In this document: positions 1 to 10,600 of the stretch, piece by piece
Layout: each line of letters begins with the position of its first letter
Numbering within the stretch: the stretch's first letter is position 1
Assembly: GCF_047511655.1 (NCBI RefSeq)
Contig: NC_133403.1
Coordinates: forward strand, 12,273,014-12,337,013
Origin: Castor canadensis
Lineage: Eukaryota; Chordata; Mammalia; Rodentia; Castoridae
Length of the DNA: 64,000 nt
Direction: 5' to 3'
Notes under the pieces: model-generated
Seen by the model: only the letters and a program-made list of their open reading frames with translations
Databases searched by the model: none
Told to the model about the DNA's origin: nothing
Program-made: the position numbers and the translations under genes

Positions 1-1454
1 GAGTTGTGGGGGAACATCTGAATCTGGCCTCTCAGAGTGTTATTGGGTAACTAAATGACTGAGAAAGCGAGCAGCCAAAGGTGATGAGGGAAGAAAGGTG
101 AGGGCTCTCCATAGTGCCCCTTGGGTGAGACCACTGAGCTTTGAGTCTGACTGGCCCTTCTGTGTTCTTAGCAGGTCACTTTAAAGCCAACTTTTGGCCT
201 CTCCGTCTTGAAATGGAGCAATTTGTATGCTCCATGGGTCATGGCAGCTCAGGCAGGAAGCTCTGGAACCCCGCCTATGGAAGAGCAAAGCTATAGACTG
301 GCCAATGGGGGATCCCAGGCCAGTGGTTTGGTTAAAATGAGTTGAGTTGGCCCAGCAGATTCTCCTCAGTGAGGGCTCAAGAAAGCTAAAACACCCTCCA
401 CTCCTGTCCAGCCACCACTAGGCATGCCTTCTTCACCCCATCAGAAGCTCATGGGATTCCTCAAAAGGTGTCCCTCCCGTCACCACACACCCAGTTTTGA
501 CTGCCTGCTGAGTTTCTGGTGTGAACAGTGGCTGCCACTTTAGCTGTCACTTCCAAGTGGGTGGCTATGGAGACATCCGTATTCCCTGCAGGGCCAGGGG
601 GAAGGGCCCAAAGCCACATTGATGCCTTGGGCACAACCCAGGGACCCTGCTTTCCAGAGCTCTGTCTCTGTACCAGACTTTTGGCCCTCAGGTACCCACA
701 GCATCAGATCCATCCAGCCTTGGCCCAGGTTAGCTGTGCCCACCCAGAGGCCAGCAATGCAACAACCCTCTCTAGAAGAAGACCTTGAGCCTATCTGCCA
801 GTGACCACCAGAGTGACCCATGCTCATCCTAAGGTCTGGATGCCATGGGGACTCCCCACTACCTCTGGGAGCCAGAGGAAAGAACCCCAGCCTCTGGGTC
901 CAGATGCCACCACTGGTGTCCAACTGGCCTGAGTCTCCTGCCCACTCCCGCTCAGGCCTATCCTGAAGATAGGCCACAGGTGAAGACTGACCCATGCAAT
1001 CAATACACACACACCTTCTGTGACCCCCAGCAACCTCCCAGAGGTGGGAGGGGACTTTGGCTTGGCAGGGAGTGTGCCTAACACAGCAGAGTCCAGAATA
1101 GCACCCTATGGAGGAGGTCCTTGCTGGGTGCAGAGGTCAGAACATTTGAAACATGCAGGTCCAGGATGATGCCAGGGGTCAGATGGTCAGCCCCTTCCCT
1201 GCACTGGCCCCGGTTGCTGCTGTGTGTGGCTTTGATGAATAAGAGATGAAGAAACTAATTAATTATGGCTTCATATGCAAAGCCGGGGAAAAGGGACTCA
1301 GGTGGGGGACAGAGCTGATGATGGCAGAAGGCCAGGACACCCTCTGCAGCCCCAAAGTGGGAGGATGATTAGAGGCTCCTGCAGGGAGCAGAGGTTATGG
1401 GTGTTCAGAGTGGGGCTTCCAGAATGTTAATCTGTCTAAACTCCCGGGACCTCT

Positions 1455-1545
1455 ATGTCCTATCTATAAAATGGGTGGTGATAGTGGTGTCTCTGTCACA
1501 GGACCCACGGGACCATGCACTTAGCAGGCCTGGCACAGAGTCCTC
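1455..1545 (-). repeat. MIR-like SINE fragment
   Basis: The stretch reads like the reverse complement of a MIR end, with a 'cctatctataaaatggg' block followed by decayed MIR sequence and 'gcaggcctggcacagag'. It is an old, diverged copy; the boundaries are approximate. Confidence 0.5.
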
Positions 1546-2144
1546 TCAGGTCTTGGGCACACAGCCACTCTCCATGGTGAGAGCAGATGGCAGGCTGGCG
1601 CCCCCCAGCTCCCTGGCACTGAGATCACATCCCCAGCCGCCCACTCGGGTTGGTCACATTGGCACACTTGGGCTGCAGGCACACGTTTGCTGAATGACCT
1701 TCGAGTTTCCTTCCTGATCTCTCCTTGCGTTGTCCCAGAGTGGCCCAGATTTTGTGCAACAAAGACCAAGTTCCCTCCCTTCTGCACCCCTTCCTTGAGG
1801 GGGAAGCACCAAGGGCCTGGAGGCCCGTGGGCACCCCATGGGGATGTCCAAGCAAAGCCATGGCAGGCCTGTCTCTCCAAGAAGAAAATAAGCTCTGAGA
1901 GCCCTTAAAAATGATGACCTCCTACAGAGGCTGAATCATGTCCCTGTCAGCCCAGGCTGGCCACACTGAAGAGCCTTTTTACTCTAAGCTGGATTCTATG
2001 AATGGACCTAGAGGTTTGAGTTAAAACCCTGTACTCCTTGTTAGGGTCCCACATGGTCCTCTCAGGGGACAGGAGAAGTATACAAAGAAGGGACAGTGAC
2101 CTGCTGACCTTGTCTAGAGGCATTAACATCTTCCTTGTCCATAT

Positions 2145-2215
2145 AGTTTACTGAGCTCAGAGAAGCCAAGGGACTGGACTGAGGTCACACAGCCAGGCAA
2201 GGCCCTTTCATGCCT
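2145..2215 (+). repeat. MIR-like SINE fragment
   Basis: It contains the MIR core pattern 'gctcagagaagccaaggg' followed by 'gaggtcacacagccaggcaagg'. This is the typical mammal-wide MIR signature. It is an old copy with approximate ends. Confidence 0.6.
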
Positions 2216-4854
2216 AACATATTGGTCACTGAGCTGAGTTTTGGGATAGGCACAGGAGGTAAGGCAGCTTTGTGTCAGTACCAGGCCTCACTTAAGGGGG
2301 TGGGGTCTGGACAAGCAAGGAAGAGGCCACGCTCTATGTGTGGTAGCTCTGAGGCTCTATGCAATTCAGGCAGATGCCCATGTGGTATAGTCTAGACAGG
2401 GCATGACAGGTGTCTTCAGCCCTGAGGCTCCAGCCCGTGCCCTCTCCTGATCCCCAGGGCCATGTGTCCAGAGAACTCAGAGTCATGCAGTCCAAATGGT
2501 CTGTCATCCAAGCAACCCTGCTGGGCTTCCCAGAAACTGATCGGTGTAGATTTCATCAAAGGAAACAGTACATGGCCAGGCTCCCCCCACCAGGTCTCTG
2601 GTTGCTCCCCCAGGGGTCGCCTCCTAGGGTTGGCTGAGCTGCTGTCAAGCTCTCCCCACTGGCCTGCGTGAGCTGTCAGTTGCCCTCCCTCCCTTGTTCC
2701 TGGGGCCCTGCATGGTAATGGCACTGTGGCTGCTGCCAGGGGCACACGCCATCCCCCATGCTGCCCAGCACCTGCTGACGTCCTGATAAATATGCCTCAT
2801 CAAACCCTCCCACATTCCCAGCCCTAGAAGTGAGCTGTGTCCTCCTGCAGGCAGAATGACCAGTTACCCAGCCCTACTCAGCTTCCTTGGCCTCACCCAC
2901 TTCACCCATATCCAGGAGCCAGAAGGGTGCTGGGTAAGATGCTGACTGGAGTATGGATACAGGCAAACTGCCCTTAGCCCACAACCATTGCAGGCCTGAC
3001 CCTGCTTCCACCACACAGACCTGTGGGCAGGCAGGGGGCCCAAGCCCCAGCCCAGAATTGCCAGGAACAACTGGGCTTGGCGGCCAGAGAGAGTTCTGGT
3101 GCCAGAAGCCTACATAGTAGCACTGGCTCCCTGTTCCCTCCCACATCCACCCCAAGCCCCACCTGCTGCCAGGGGTGTGGGGGAAGCTTTGAACCTATGA
3201 AGGGTGGAGTCACTGTCTTTAGCCATGGTGGCCAGCCCAGGATAGTGGATAATTAAAGCCACCCATGCAGGTTCCATGAACTTGGCCTTGTGTTCTCCAT
3301 CAGTACAGGGTTCACAAATCTCATGTGGTAGGAGGAAGATTCACTGAGCCACTGCAGAGGCTATGCTGGTGGCATTCAGTGACCAGTACCCACTGGGAAG
3401 ATGTCTGTGAATGCCCCCCACCCTGCCCCTTGGGAGGCAAGAGACAGAGACACTGGGGGTGTCTGGGATCCATCTCATCTCCCACGTGGCTGGGAATTGA
3501 ATGCACTTCACAGTGACCTGGAAATCCAAAGGCAACAGGAACAAAGCAGGCAGGGGAGTGGTCAGAGCTACAGAGCCAGCAGCCAGGGAAGGTCTGGACA
3601 GGGCAGCCTGCACATCAGGCAAGAGGGCCAGCCCATAATAGGCATGGTCACTAGTCCCCACCCCATGAGGCTGCCTGCCAGTTTGTGTGCACTGGGACTC
3701 TGGGAGGTCCTGGCTTTCCCTGGTGAGGAAGGTAGGTCATAAGCTTCTCCAGGGAACCCCCACACTCTGAGGTCTTGGGACCGGGGCTGGAGGAGGCAGA
3801 GCGTACTAAGTCATCCAGTCACCAGGTCTCTCTGCTTCATACAGCACCACTGACCAGGCTCCCAGGGGACCACCATAACCTCAGCCAGGATTCTTCAGCT
3901 GCAAAGAGGGGCCTGGGTCCTGCCCTAGGCAAAGTCTGGCAGACTGACTTGGCTGGCTTCGACTCACACCATCCTGTCACCTGTGCAGTGGGCTGCAACA
4001 GGCTAAGGCCCAGAGGGCTGGGGAAGACCCAGGCCTGGCTGATAGGGCTCCCTGGACTGCAGGGCAGCCTACAGCCACTGGCCCAGCAGACTGCTGAAGA
4101 TCACAGGATCCTCCCAGGAGCTCATCTGTGTGCCCAGGCAGACTCCCCCAAGCAGGAGCTGGAGATGGGACGCCTATGTGTGTATGTGGGAAGAATATCA
4201 TCAGTTTTCTGGGGCTGACTTGATGGAGAGTGGGGCTGGCGGGAGGACTCTTCAGAGTTTAGACCCCCACACCCCCATTCCAAGGAGGGAAGAAATGAAG
4301 GGGCACCTGCAGAGGCAGAGGCAGAGGCAGGACCAGGCCCAAGTTCCCTTTCTGGGATGGTGCAGAGAAGGCCACAAACATGGTTAGGGGTTCCAGCATT
4401 CCCTTAAGCTTTGTATCTCAGTTTTCTTACGGAATCGCGGGAGCAATCCTGCAGCAAGGGTTTCTAGGGGCGGGAGTCCTGGATTTAGTGGGGTAAGGAG
4501 GGGGCAGGCTACGCGGGCGCTTGATGAAGTCCTACCATCCCCGGGAGTCGGAACAAAGGTCTTTCCCGCTCCTGGACCAGGCCAGACTGGGCCGCCACTC
4601 CCTCGAGCCCACACCCACGACCGGTTCCGGGCCGCCATCCCCGCGACCGCCTGCAGGGGCCGCCGCCTCTTCAGGAATGCGCCGCCTTTGTCTGGGGCCG
4701 CGCGGCACCGGTGCACCCGGTGGCTGAGCGCCTCCTGCGGCCCGGCCTGCGCGCCCTGGCCGGTCGCGCCGCCCATGCTCCCCATCCGGGCTCGCCCTCC
4801 ACCCTCTCCACTCGGCCCGGGCGCGCGCTCAGGTGAGCGCCCCGCCCTCCGCGA

Positions 4855-4876
4855 GGCCCCGCCCCGGCCCCGCCCC
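4855..4876. promoter_or_regulatory. RTN4R: Tandem GC boxes (Sp1/KLF-type)
   Basis: Two overlapping 'ggccccgcccc' units stand in tandem about 310-330 bases upstream of the RTN4R start codon. They match the GC box bound by Sp1/KLF factors. Function is inferred from the motif and its place in a CpG-island promoter. Confidence 0.55.
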
Positions 4877-4931
4877 ACCCCGGCCGGCGGGGAGACCGGG
4901 CGGATTCCTCGCGCGTCAAACCACATGATCC

Positions 4932-4938
4932 CATAAAA
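4932..4938 (+). promoter_or_regulatory. RTN4R: Possible TATA-like element (CATAAAA)
   Basis: A CATAAAA heptamer sits in an otherwise strongly GC-rich stretch, just after a CACATG E-box at about 4922. If used, it would place the transcription start near 4960-4965 and give a 5' UTR of about 220 bases. CpG-island promoters often lack TATA boxes and start at several sites, so this is a guess. Confidence 0.3.
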
Positions 4939-4961
4939 CATTCATCCGCTCCCGGCCCGCG

Positions 4962-5184
4962 CCGCGAGCGCCCCGCCAGTCCGCGCCGCCGCCCTCGCCC
5001 TGCGCGCCCGCGGCTCGCGAGCCAAGCCCCAGCCGGGCAAAGCGGAGCGCGCCGAGCCTCGTCCCGCGGCCGGGCCGGGACCGGGCCGGAGCGGCGGCGC
5101 CTGGATGCGGACCCGGCCGCGGGGAGACGGGCGCCCGCCCCGAAGCGACTTTCAGTCCCTGACGCGCCCTGCCCGACCCCTAAG
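4962..5184 (+). other. RTN4R: RTN4R 5' untranslated region (start approximate)
   Basis: This is very GC-rich leader sequence between the presumed transcription start and the start codon at 5185. The 5' end is inferred from the TATA-like element and is uncertain. The only ATG in it is at 5105 and opens a short upstream frame that overlaps the main start codon. Confidence 0.45.
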
Positions 5185-5188
5185 ATGA
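5105..5188 (+). other. Upstream ORF overlapping the RTN4R start (ATGA)
   Basis: An ATG at 5105 opens a 27-codon frame that stops with TGA at 5186-5188. That stop overlaps the RTN4R ATG at 5185-5187 in an ATGA arrangement. The upstream ATG has a weak context (T at -3, C at +4), so leaky scanning is expected; the RTN4R ATG has A at -3. If the transcript starts before 5105, this uORF could dampen RTN4R translation or allow reinitiation. The peptide, arginine- and proline-rich because of base composition, resembles nothing I know. Confidence 0.5.
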
Positions 5189-5206
5189 AGAGGGCGTCTG
5201 CCGGAG
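5185..5206 (+). CDS. RTN4R: RTN4R (Nogo-66 receptor) coding exon 1
   Basis: This exon holds the start codon and the first seven codons (MKRASAG) plus the first base of codon 8, a phase 1 junction. The peptide matches the known start of mammalian NgR1. The exon ends at a strong donor, GGAG|GTGAGT, at 5206/5207. Joined to 28787, the reading frame runs without a break as [20 protein letters not shown], the N-terminal half of the signal peptide. The exon is too short to be found as an open frame by itself; it was placed by homology and by the splice signal. The start choice is firm: A at -3, and total length equals the family length of 473 residues. Confidence 0.95.
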
Positions 5207-5654
5207 GTGAGTGTCCGCGGAGCGCCTGAGCCCGGCTGCAAGTGGGGACACGGGAGGGGGGCGACTCGCCCCCTCCCCGGAGGTGTAGGACACGTCTCGG
5301 GCTGCCGAAGCAGGGGGAAGGGTCGCCGGGCTGCCGGGAGGGCCACCGCAGTGCCACACCAGGCTCGGGCCGCCGGCGCCCGGTCCCCGGGAGGGCGGAG
5401 CCGGCGGCAGCAGGAAAAGTTGCGCTTTCCGGGAAAGTTGACGGCGACGGCGGAGCCCGGGGCAGAGGGCTGGGGGTCCCAGATGCTGGACCCGGGCGGG
5501 CGGGGAGGCTGCGGGCTGGAAGGGCGGGGTCCGGCCTCGGAGCGCCGGGGCCGCGAAGGGGTTAATGAGCGGGGTTTGCAGAAACGTGGGTATCCAGCCG
5601 AGGTGGGGGTATCTCGTCCACCCCGTCGTCTCACCTCAGATCTTCCGGTTTCTC

Positions 5655-5665
5655 GGGGGGGGGGG
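5655..5665 (+). repeat. G11 homopolymer
   Basis: An 11-base G run lies at the downstream edge of the CpG island. It is prone to length change and is a candidate part of a G-quadruplex. Confidence 0.9.
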
Positions 5666-6039
5666 TCAGACTCAATAGAGATGAACGGGGGCGTTGGCAT
5701 CAGTGGAGGGCGTGGGGGACAGGGCAGTCCCAGCGCTGCCCCCCGCCCCAGGGCTGGGAATGAGACGAGGCAGCAATGCTCTTCACCCTCGCCCCCCACC
5801 ATCTGCAACCTGAGGTCCCCTGCAGGGCTCAGTCGAGGGGCATTGGGGCTCGGGCATTGGGGCTCGCAGTACGCCTTTCCTGGCAATCCTTTAGGGCCCC
5901 TCCCCCCATCGGGTGCGAAGTCCCCGCAGTGGGAGCAAGAGAGGGTGGGCTTCGTGTGGGTTGGGCATACCTCGCCTGGAGGATCTGGGGTGGGTACACT
6001 GCCTATCCCAGGTGCCCACCCCAGCTGCCCTGCTGATGT

Positions 6040-6560
6040 CCATGGTGCCGCAGGCTGCACACACGTTTCTTTGCACGTGCACGTGTCTATGTGGGCTGCA
6101 CACTTGCACACCTCGCGTGCACAGGCATTCCAAGCCTGCTCCAGTGTGCACATGCACAGACACTGTGGGTGCACACACAGACTCTGAGGGTGCATATCCA
6201 TGTCCTCACCCCTGCCTGCACACCCACGTCCACACATGCGTGCACACAGCACGCCTGTTGTGATCTCCATGCTTGGCACATGCAGGGTCCTCTAAGGGAC
6301 CCACTCTCACGCCCACATGCTCATTTTTTTGGAAGGGAGGCTCTGGGCAGCCTAGACCCGTAGACAGAGGGGTGAGAAACCCTCCGCCCCATCTCCTTCT
6401 GTGTGTCCTGGGAGTCTCCCCTTCACAGCCCCTTGAGTGCACTCGTTGCGTGCTTGCGCGTTTGCGTGCGTGCGCGTGCGTCTGTGTGTGTGAGTGTGTA
6501 AAACACAATATGCATCTGCATATGTGTGTCTGCGCACATGACTGTGTGCCTGTGAGCATA
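6040..6560. repeat. TG/CA-rich purine-pyrimidine alternating block
   Basis: About 500 bases of intron 1 are dominated by imperfect CA (6055-6255) and then TG/CG (6440-6560) dinucleotides, with many CACACG, GTGCAC and GCGTGC words. The two halves are roughly complementary in character (CA-rich, then TG-rich). Long frames on both strands here follow from the repeat and are not genes. Confidence 0.75.
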
Positions 6561-7184
6561 CCCGCTTGTGTCGATTTGCCTCTGGGTGTGAATACCCCTG
6601 TGTGCCCAGAAAGGGCTGTGTCCACGTTCTGCCCAAATCTGGAGCAGAGGCCCTGGGAATATGTTTTAGGGGTTTGTTTAGTGTCCCCATCCCAAGCTGT
6701 GAGGTGCAGGGTCTCCCAGCCACTTTTCCACCCGCCAGTGCTGGAGCAATGATGGCCAGTGGTGGGCTGGAAACCACCTGGGCAGGGAGGACCTATTTCA
6801 AACCTTGAAGTCAACACCGTGAGGAAATGGGTCTGACCCTGGGTGCTCTTGACTGCAGCTACAGCTCCACACCAACTAGGGCAACCAACCCAGCATGACC
6901 TCCGAAAGGCCCGGCCTTCAAGCACTTCAATTTGTTAGTGGTGGATACTGTCACGTGTGGGGTTTGTTCCATGCTGGTCTTACCTGCCTCAGGTGTTGGG
7001 GCGGGTGTTGAGGGGATGGATGCCGTGCTGGTGCCAGGTGACCGACCAGTAAGGATTCTGGTGAGGAGGACCCTGCACTGGGGCTCAAAGAATCAGGACC
7101 ACACCGTCTGCCCTCTCAACTACGACCAGTGTTCTTATCTGTACAATGTAGAAAGTGGCCTTGTAGGACGTGGGGGAGGTGAGC

Positions 7185-7265
7185 AGTGAGCTGGCCGCTC
7201 CCCTTTACTAAGCTTTGGGCCTCAGTTTTCTCATCTATAAAGCAGGTACCATCTCATGTCTTGCT
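7185..7265 (-). repeat. MIR-like SINE fragment
   Basis: It carries 'gggcctcagttttctcatctataaag', written here in the sense found when MIR is reversed. The copy is old and its boundaries are approximate. Confidence 0.6.
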
Positions 7266-7419
7266 CCAGCCAAGGTGAGGAAGCAGTGAGCTCCCACGGC
7301 AAGGACTCAGCTAGTAGTGGTCAGCATCCAGACACCATCCCAGAGGAGAGTTCACAGGGCCTAGCTCCTGGGTGTGGCATGGCAGAAGAATAATGGCTTG
7401 GATTTGGGTGCAGCCCAGC

Positions 7420-7515
7420 ATGGACTCATTGCCAGTTTGACCTTGGGTGTGACAGGTCATTTTTCTGTGCCTCAGTCTTCCTTAGCTGTGATATGGGCCA
7501 GTAATGAGAGGTCGT
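7420..7515 (-). repeat. MIR-like SINE fragment
   Basis: The order 'gtttgaccttgggtgtgaca … tgcctcagtcttcctt … gatatgggccagtaatgag' follows reversed MIR. It sits just upstream of a younger B1. Confidence 0.6.
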
Positions 7516-7566
7516 TGGTGACACAAGTCTGATGCCCAGGAGCATTTGCCCAGCTTTCCCAAGGAG

Positions 7567-7675
7567 TTTTGTTTTTGTTTTGAGACAGGATCTCACTAGG
7601 CTGGCCTCAAACTCACAGTCATTCTCCTCAGCCTCCTCAGTGCTGAGATTACAGGTGTGCACCACTATGCCCAGC
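7567..7675 (-). mobile_element. B1 SINE (antisense)
   Basis: A 5' T-rich run (the reversed A-tail) leads into 'gagacaggatctcactaggctgg', then 'gtgctgagattacaggtgtgcaccactatgcccagc'. Read on the minus strand this is a full-length rodent B1, a 7SL-derived SINE. It is non-coding. Confidence 0.88.
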
Positions 7676-10600
7676 TCCCTGAGTGTAGAACCTTTATGCT
7701 TCTGCCTTCAAAATTCCCCACATACCTCTCCCAACCCCCAATCAGCAGAGACCCTCCTAGAACCCTTGCCCTACCAGCCAACTGGGACCCCTTCTTCCTC
7801 CCCATTCAAAGATGAGGCAATGAAAGATTATTCCCTGAAGAACCCAGGTGAGTGGGGGGTGGTGGGAGGGGTGGTTGACAGAGAGGGAAAGAAGGCACTG
7901 GGGAAGATGATTCCCCAGCTGGGCAGCACCCCCACTCTGAGCCTCATCAGCCAGGAGCCTGCAGGACCCATGAGCCTCAGTTTCTATAGTCTGAGGATCC
8001 TTCAGTCAGGACTGGCCATCTGTGGCCTTGGAGTGGGAGCTGAGGAGAATGAGGAGGGAGAGCTGTCCAGCTCAGAAGGAGTCAACAAGCAAGAGGGCTT
8101 GTGGAGGGTGTGTAGAGGATCCCCACGCACCAGGCTGGGCTGCGGGCCTGGTAGGTGGGGGAAGGTCCTACCGTCCCAGGAGGCTGGGGGCTGGCTTGTG
8201 GCCAGGCCTATAGAGGGGTCCACAATTTGTTGCTTTTGCTTGCTGTAAGTGACAAATTGTCCATGAGTGGTAGGGCTTATGGGGCCGTTCATCTCTCCAC
8301 TGTCCCAGCCTTGGCTTCACACTCTCTCTGCTGCCCATGGACCTAACAGTTCAATCACTCCATCCTCTGGTTTTGTGGCATGGACGTCTGTGGCAGCCGG
8401 CACAGCACCAGGAGGGGCCCAGCTGGCAAGGACGGGACAGGAGAAGAGGCAGAGGAAGCCCTCCTGCAGTCCTGAGCCTGTGGCCCGGAAAATCTCCTCA
8501 GGGACTCAGACTGTACATCTGAAAAAGGGGTCAGGAAAAGGAAGGAGTTGGACAAGTGTGAGTGTGCACGAAATGGAGACCCTGGCCCTGGCCCTGTCAC
8601 AGGTTTACGGAGGCTCTTAGCTATGTCTGGTTAGTGCTACCCCACACCCAGCCTCATTAGCCCCGATTTCTGACCCCTGCCCCCAGGCAGAGCTGCCCAA
8701 CCTCTGTGGCTATCCAGGGCCTGAACCCCAAAAACCAGCCTGACAGCCACACCTGCCTTTCTAGCCACAATGTGCTCTCTCAGGGCCTAGCACCCTCTGC
8801 AGCCCTCAGTGTCCCTGCTCTGTGGTCTGGCTGCACTCACACCCTGGCCAAGGTCACCAGTGCCCTCCACAAGGCTGGACCTCAGATAATGTGTTTGCTC
8901 ACCCCCCACAGTTCACTCTTTCGTTCATCCCCTGCCTGCAGACCCTACTCTAAGCCAGGCAAATAAAGGGAGTGATCCTTGCCTCATGGTTTCCACGGTT
9001 AAATAGTTTAAAGGACAGGCAGTCACAAAGCCATCAGTGGAAGCCCACCCAGGGGGTGGGCAGGGTCTTTCCGTCCCCCCTGCCCCAAGCTTCCTGCACC
9101 ATCCCCAGAGCGCGTGGGCCTGGCTGGGTCCCACCACACCGGGTGTTTTGTGCTGCAGTTTCTTCTTTTGTCACTGTATTTTAAACATTTTGCACGTTGG
9201 GAACTATTCTTGTGCAGCATGCTTTACTGGTGTATGTGGAATCCTTTTCTGAGAATGCACCAGAATTTATTTATCCAAACCTGCCTTGGCCTCTCACACC
9301 ACCCGCACCCATGTAGGTGGATGCAAGAGATGGCGGTCCCCTCCCAGCAGCTCTGGATCCTTTCACAAACATCAGGTAGGTGATGCAGTGAGTGGAATCT
9401 GCTTCCTGCTATGGCCAGGATCTCATCTGAGGATGGCCATCTGTGCAGCAGGTCTGTGAAGCCACCTCTCTCCTGCCTCTTCACTGCAGCCTCTCTAGCC
9501 TTGCCTCCTGAGTGTCACCTGATGATCTTCCCCGCCTCTGCATGGGCCCGTGGCTGTGGGAGGATATGGTACTGCCCCTCAGCTGTGTCCCATCTGATGG
9601 AGATGGCCCATGGATCCTAACAGCAGTTCCCAGGGCAGCCAGATCCAGAAGGTGGAGCCAAGAAGCAGAGGCTGTTGTGGCAGCCTTCTGAATTGGCCTT
9701 GGGGAGGTGCCACGCAGGCAGAAGCCAGGGTCCCTGTGTTGGCCCAGGTGAACCTGGCAAGTCAGTGAGCCCCATTCACACTCTGACACATGGAGCTGAG
9801 CTGATGTGTGATACAGAGGTGTTAGGAGTTGACCTAACTTCACTCAGAGCCTTCTCCGTGCTGGGGGGAGCTCTCTGGCCCTCTGGTTAGCATCCTGGCT
9901 GTCACGGACCATGCTCTGTGGAATTGAAGTTTGTGGGTGTCAAACAAGGGTTTTACAGTCAAATTTGGGACCAGCTGGGTTAAACAGTGCTGACAGAGCA
10001 CCTTTCCTGCAAGGTTTTAGGGCCTTGGTTTTAGAGGAGAATAGACAGTGTGGTCTCTGACAGGCATCCCTATGTGACAAACTTCATGGCCTGTTGTGCT
10101 CAGGAGCCAGTTTTGGGAAACTGTGACTGGGGTTCCTTGGAGGGGTGGAGGGGGCCATCAGGATGGTGGGCCATCCCACACAGACCTACACCCGGGGGTA
10201 CTTGGTGGGTGCAGGGACTACAGTTTCTCCTGGCTGTGCAAGGCAATGTGCAAATTTAACCTTTGAATTTATGACTCTATTTCTTTGCAGCAAATGTCAC
10301 GGGAAATGTCAGGCCAAGGCTGAAGCTGGGCGAGGGGCCCATCGAGGTAGGGGGTGGGGTTGAACAGGCGAGATTACCCAGAGACTCAAGCTGAGGTGGG
10401 GCTCCAGGGCTCTCACCACTTCCAGGGAGTCCTCTCAGATTGCCCCTGGCTTGCCAGGGTCCCCAGCATTGTGTCCTCGATTCATCCCTGCCATTGTGAC
10501 CTTGTTAAGATGTTGGCTTTATTCACCCTCCTGCTGGGGCCCAGATGGGGCCGGCTGCTCAGGACCTGCCAGAAGTCCCTCCCCAACCCCCCACCGCCAC

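Larger units (their letters stand above)
1..4499. other. Upstream intergenic DNA of RTN4R
   Basis: No gene is recognisable here. Open frames are short, lie in all frames and resemble no protein family I know. The region holds MIR-like fragments (about 1455-1545 and 2145-2215), a short AT-rich patch with homeodomain and octamer-like motifs (about 1215-1300), and a small GAGGCA tandem run at about 4311-4330. Otherwise it is ordinary unique mammalian sequence. Confidence 0.7.
4500..5660. promoter_or_regulatory. RTN4R: CpG island at the RTN4R promoter and exon 1
   Basis: CpG dinucleotides are dense from about 4500 to 5660, while the flanks are CpG-poor. The island covers the presumed promoter, the 5' UTR, exon 1 and the first few hundred bases of intron 1. 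It explains the long open frames seen here on both strands, for example a 375-codon minus-strand frame at 5152-6279, because GC-rich DNA has few stop codons. The island ends near an 11-base G run at 5655-5665. Confidence 0.85.

Noticed and set aside
5152-6279. Long open frame (375 codons) on the minus strand over exon 1, and a 326-codon + frame at 5207-6187
   Set aside because: Both lie in the CpG island and the CA/TG-rich block, where stop codons are rare. The residues are low-complexity Pro/Arg/Gly and no domain is seen.
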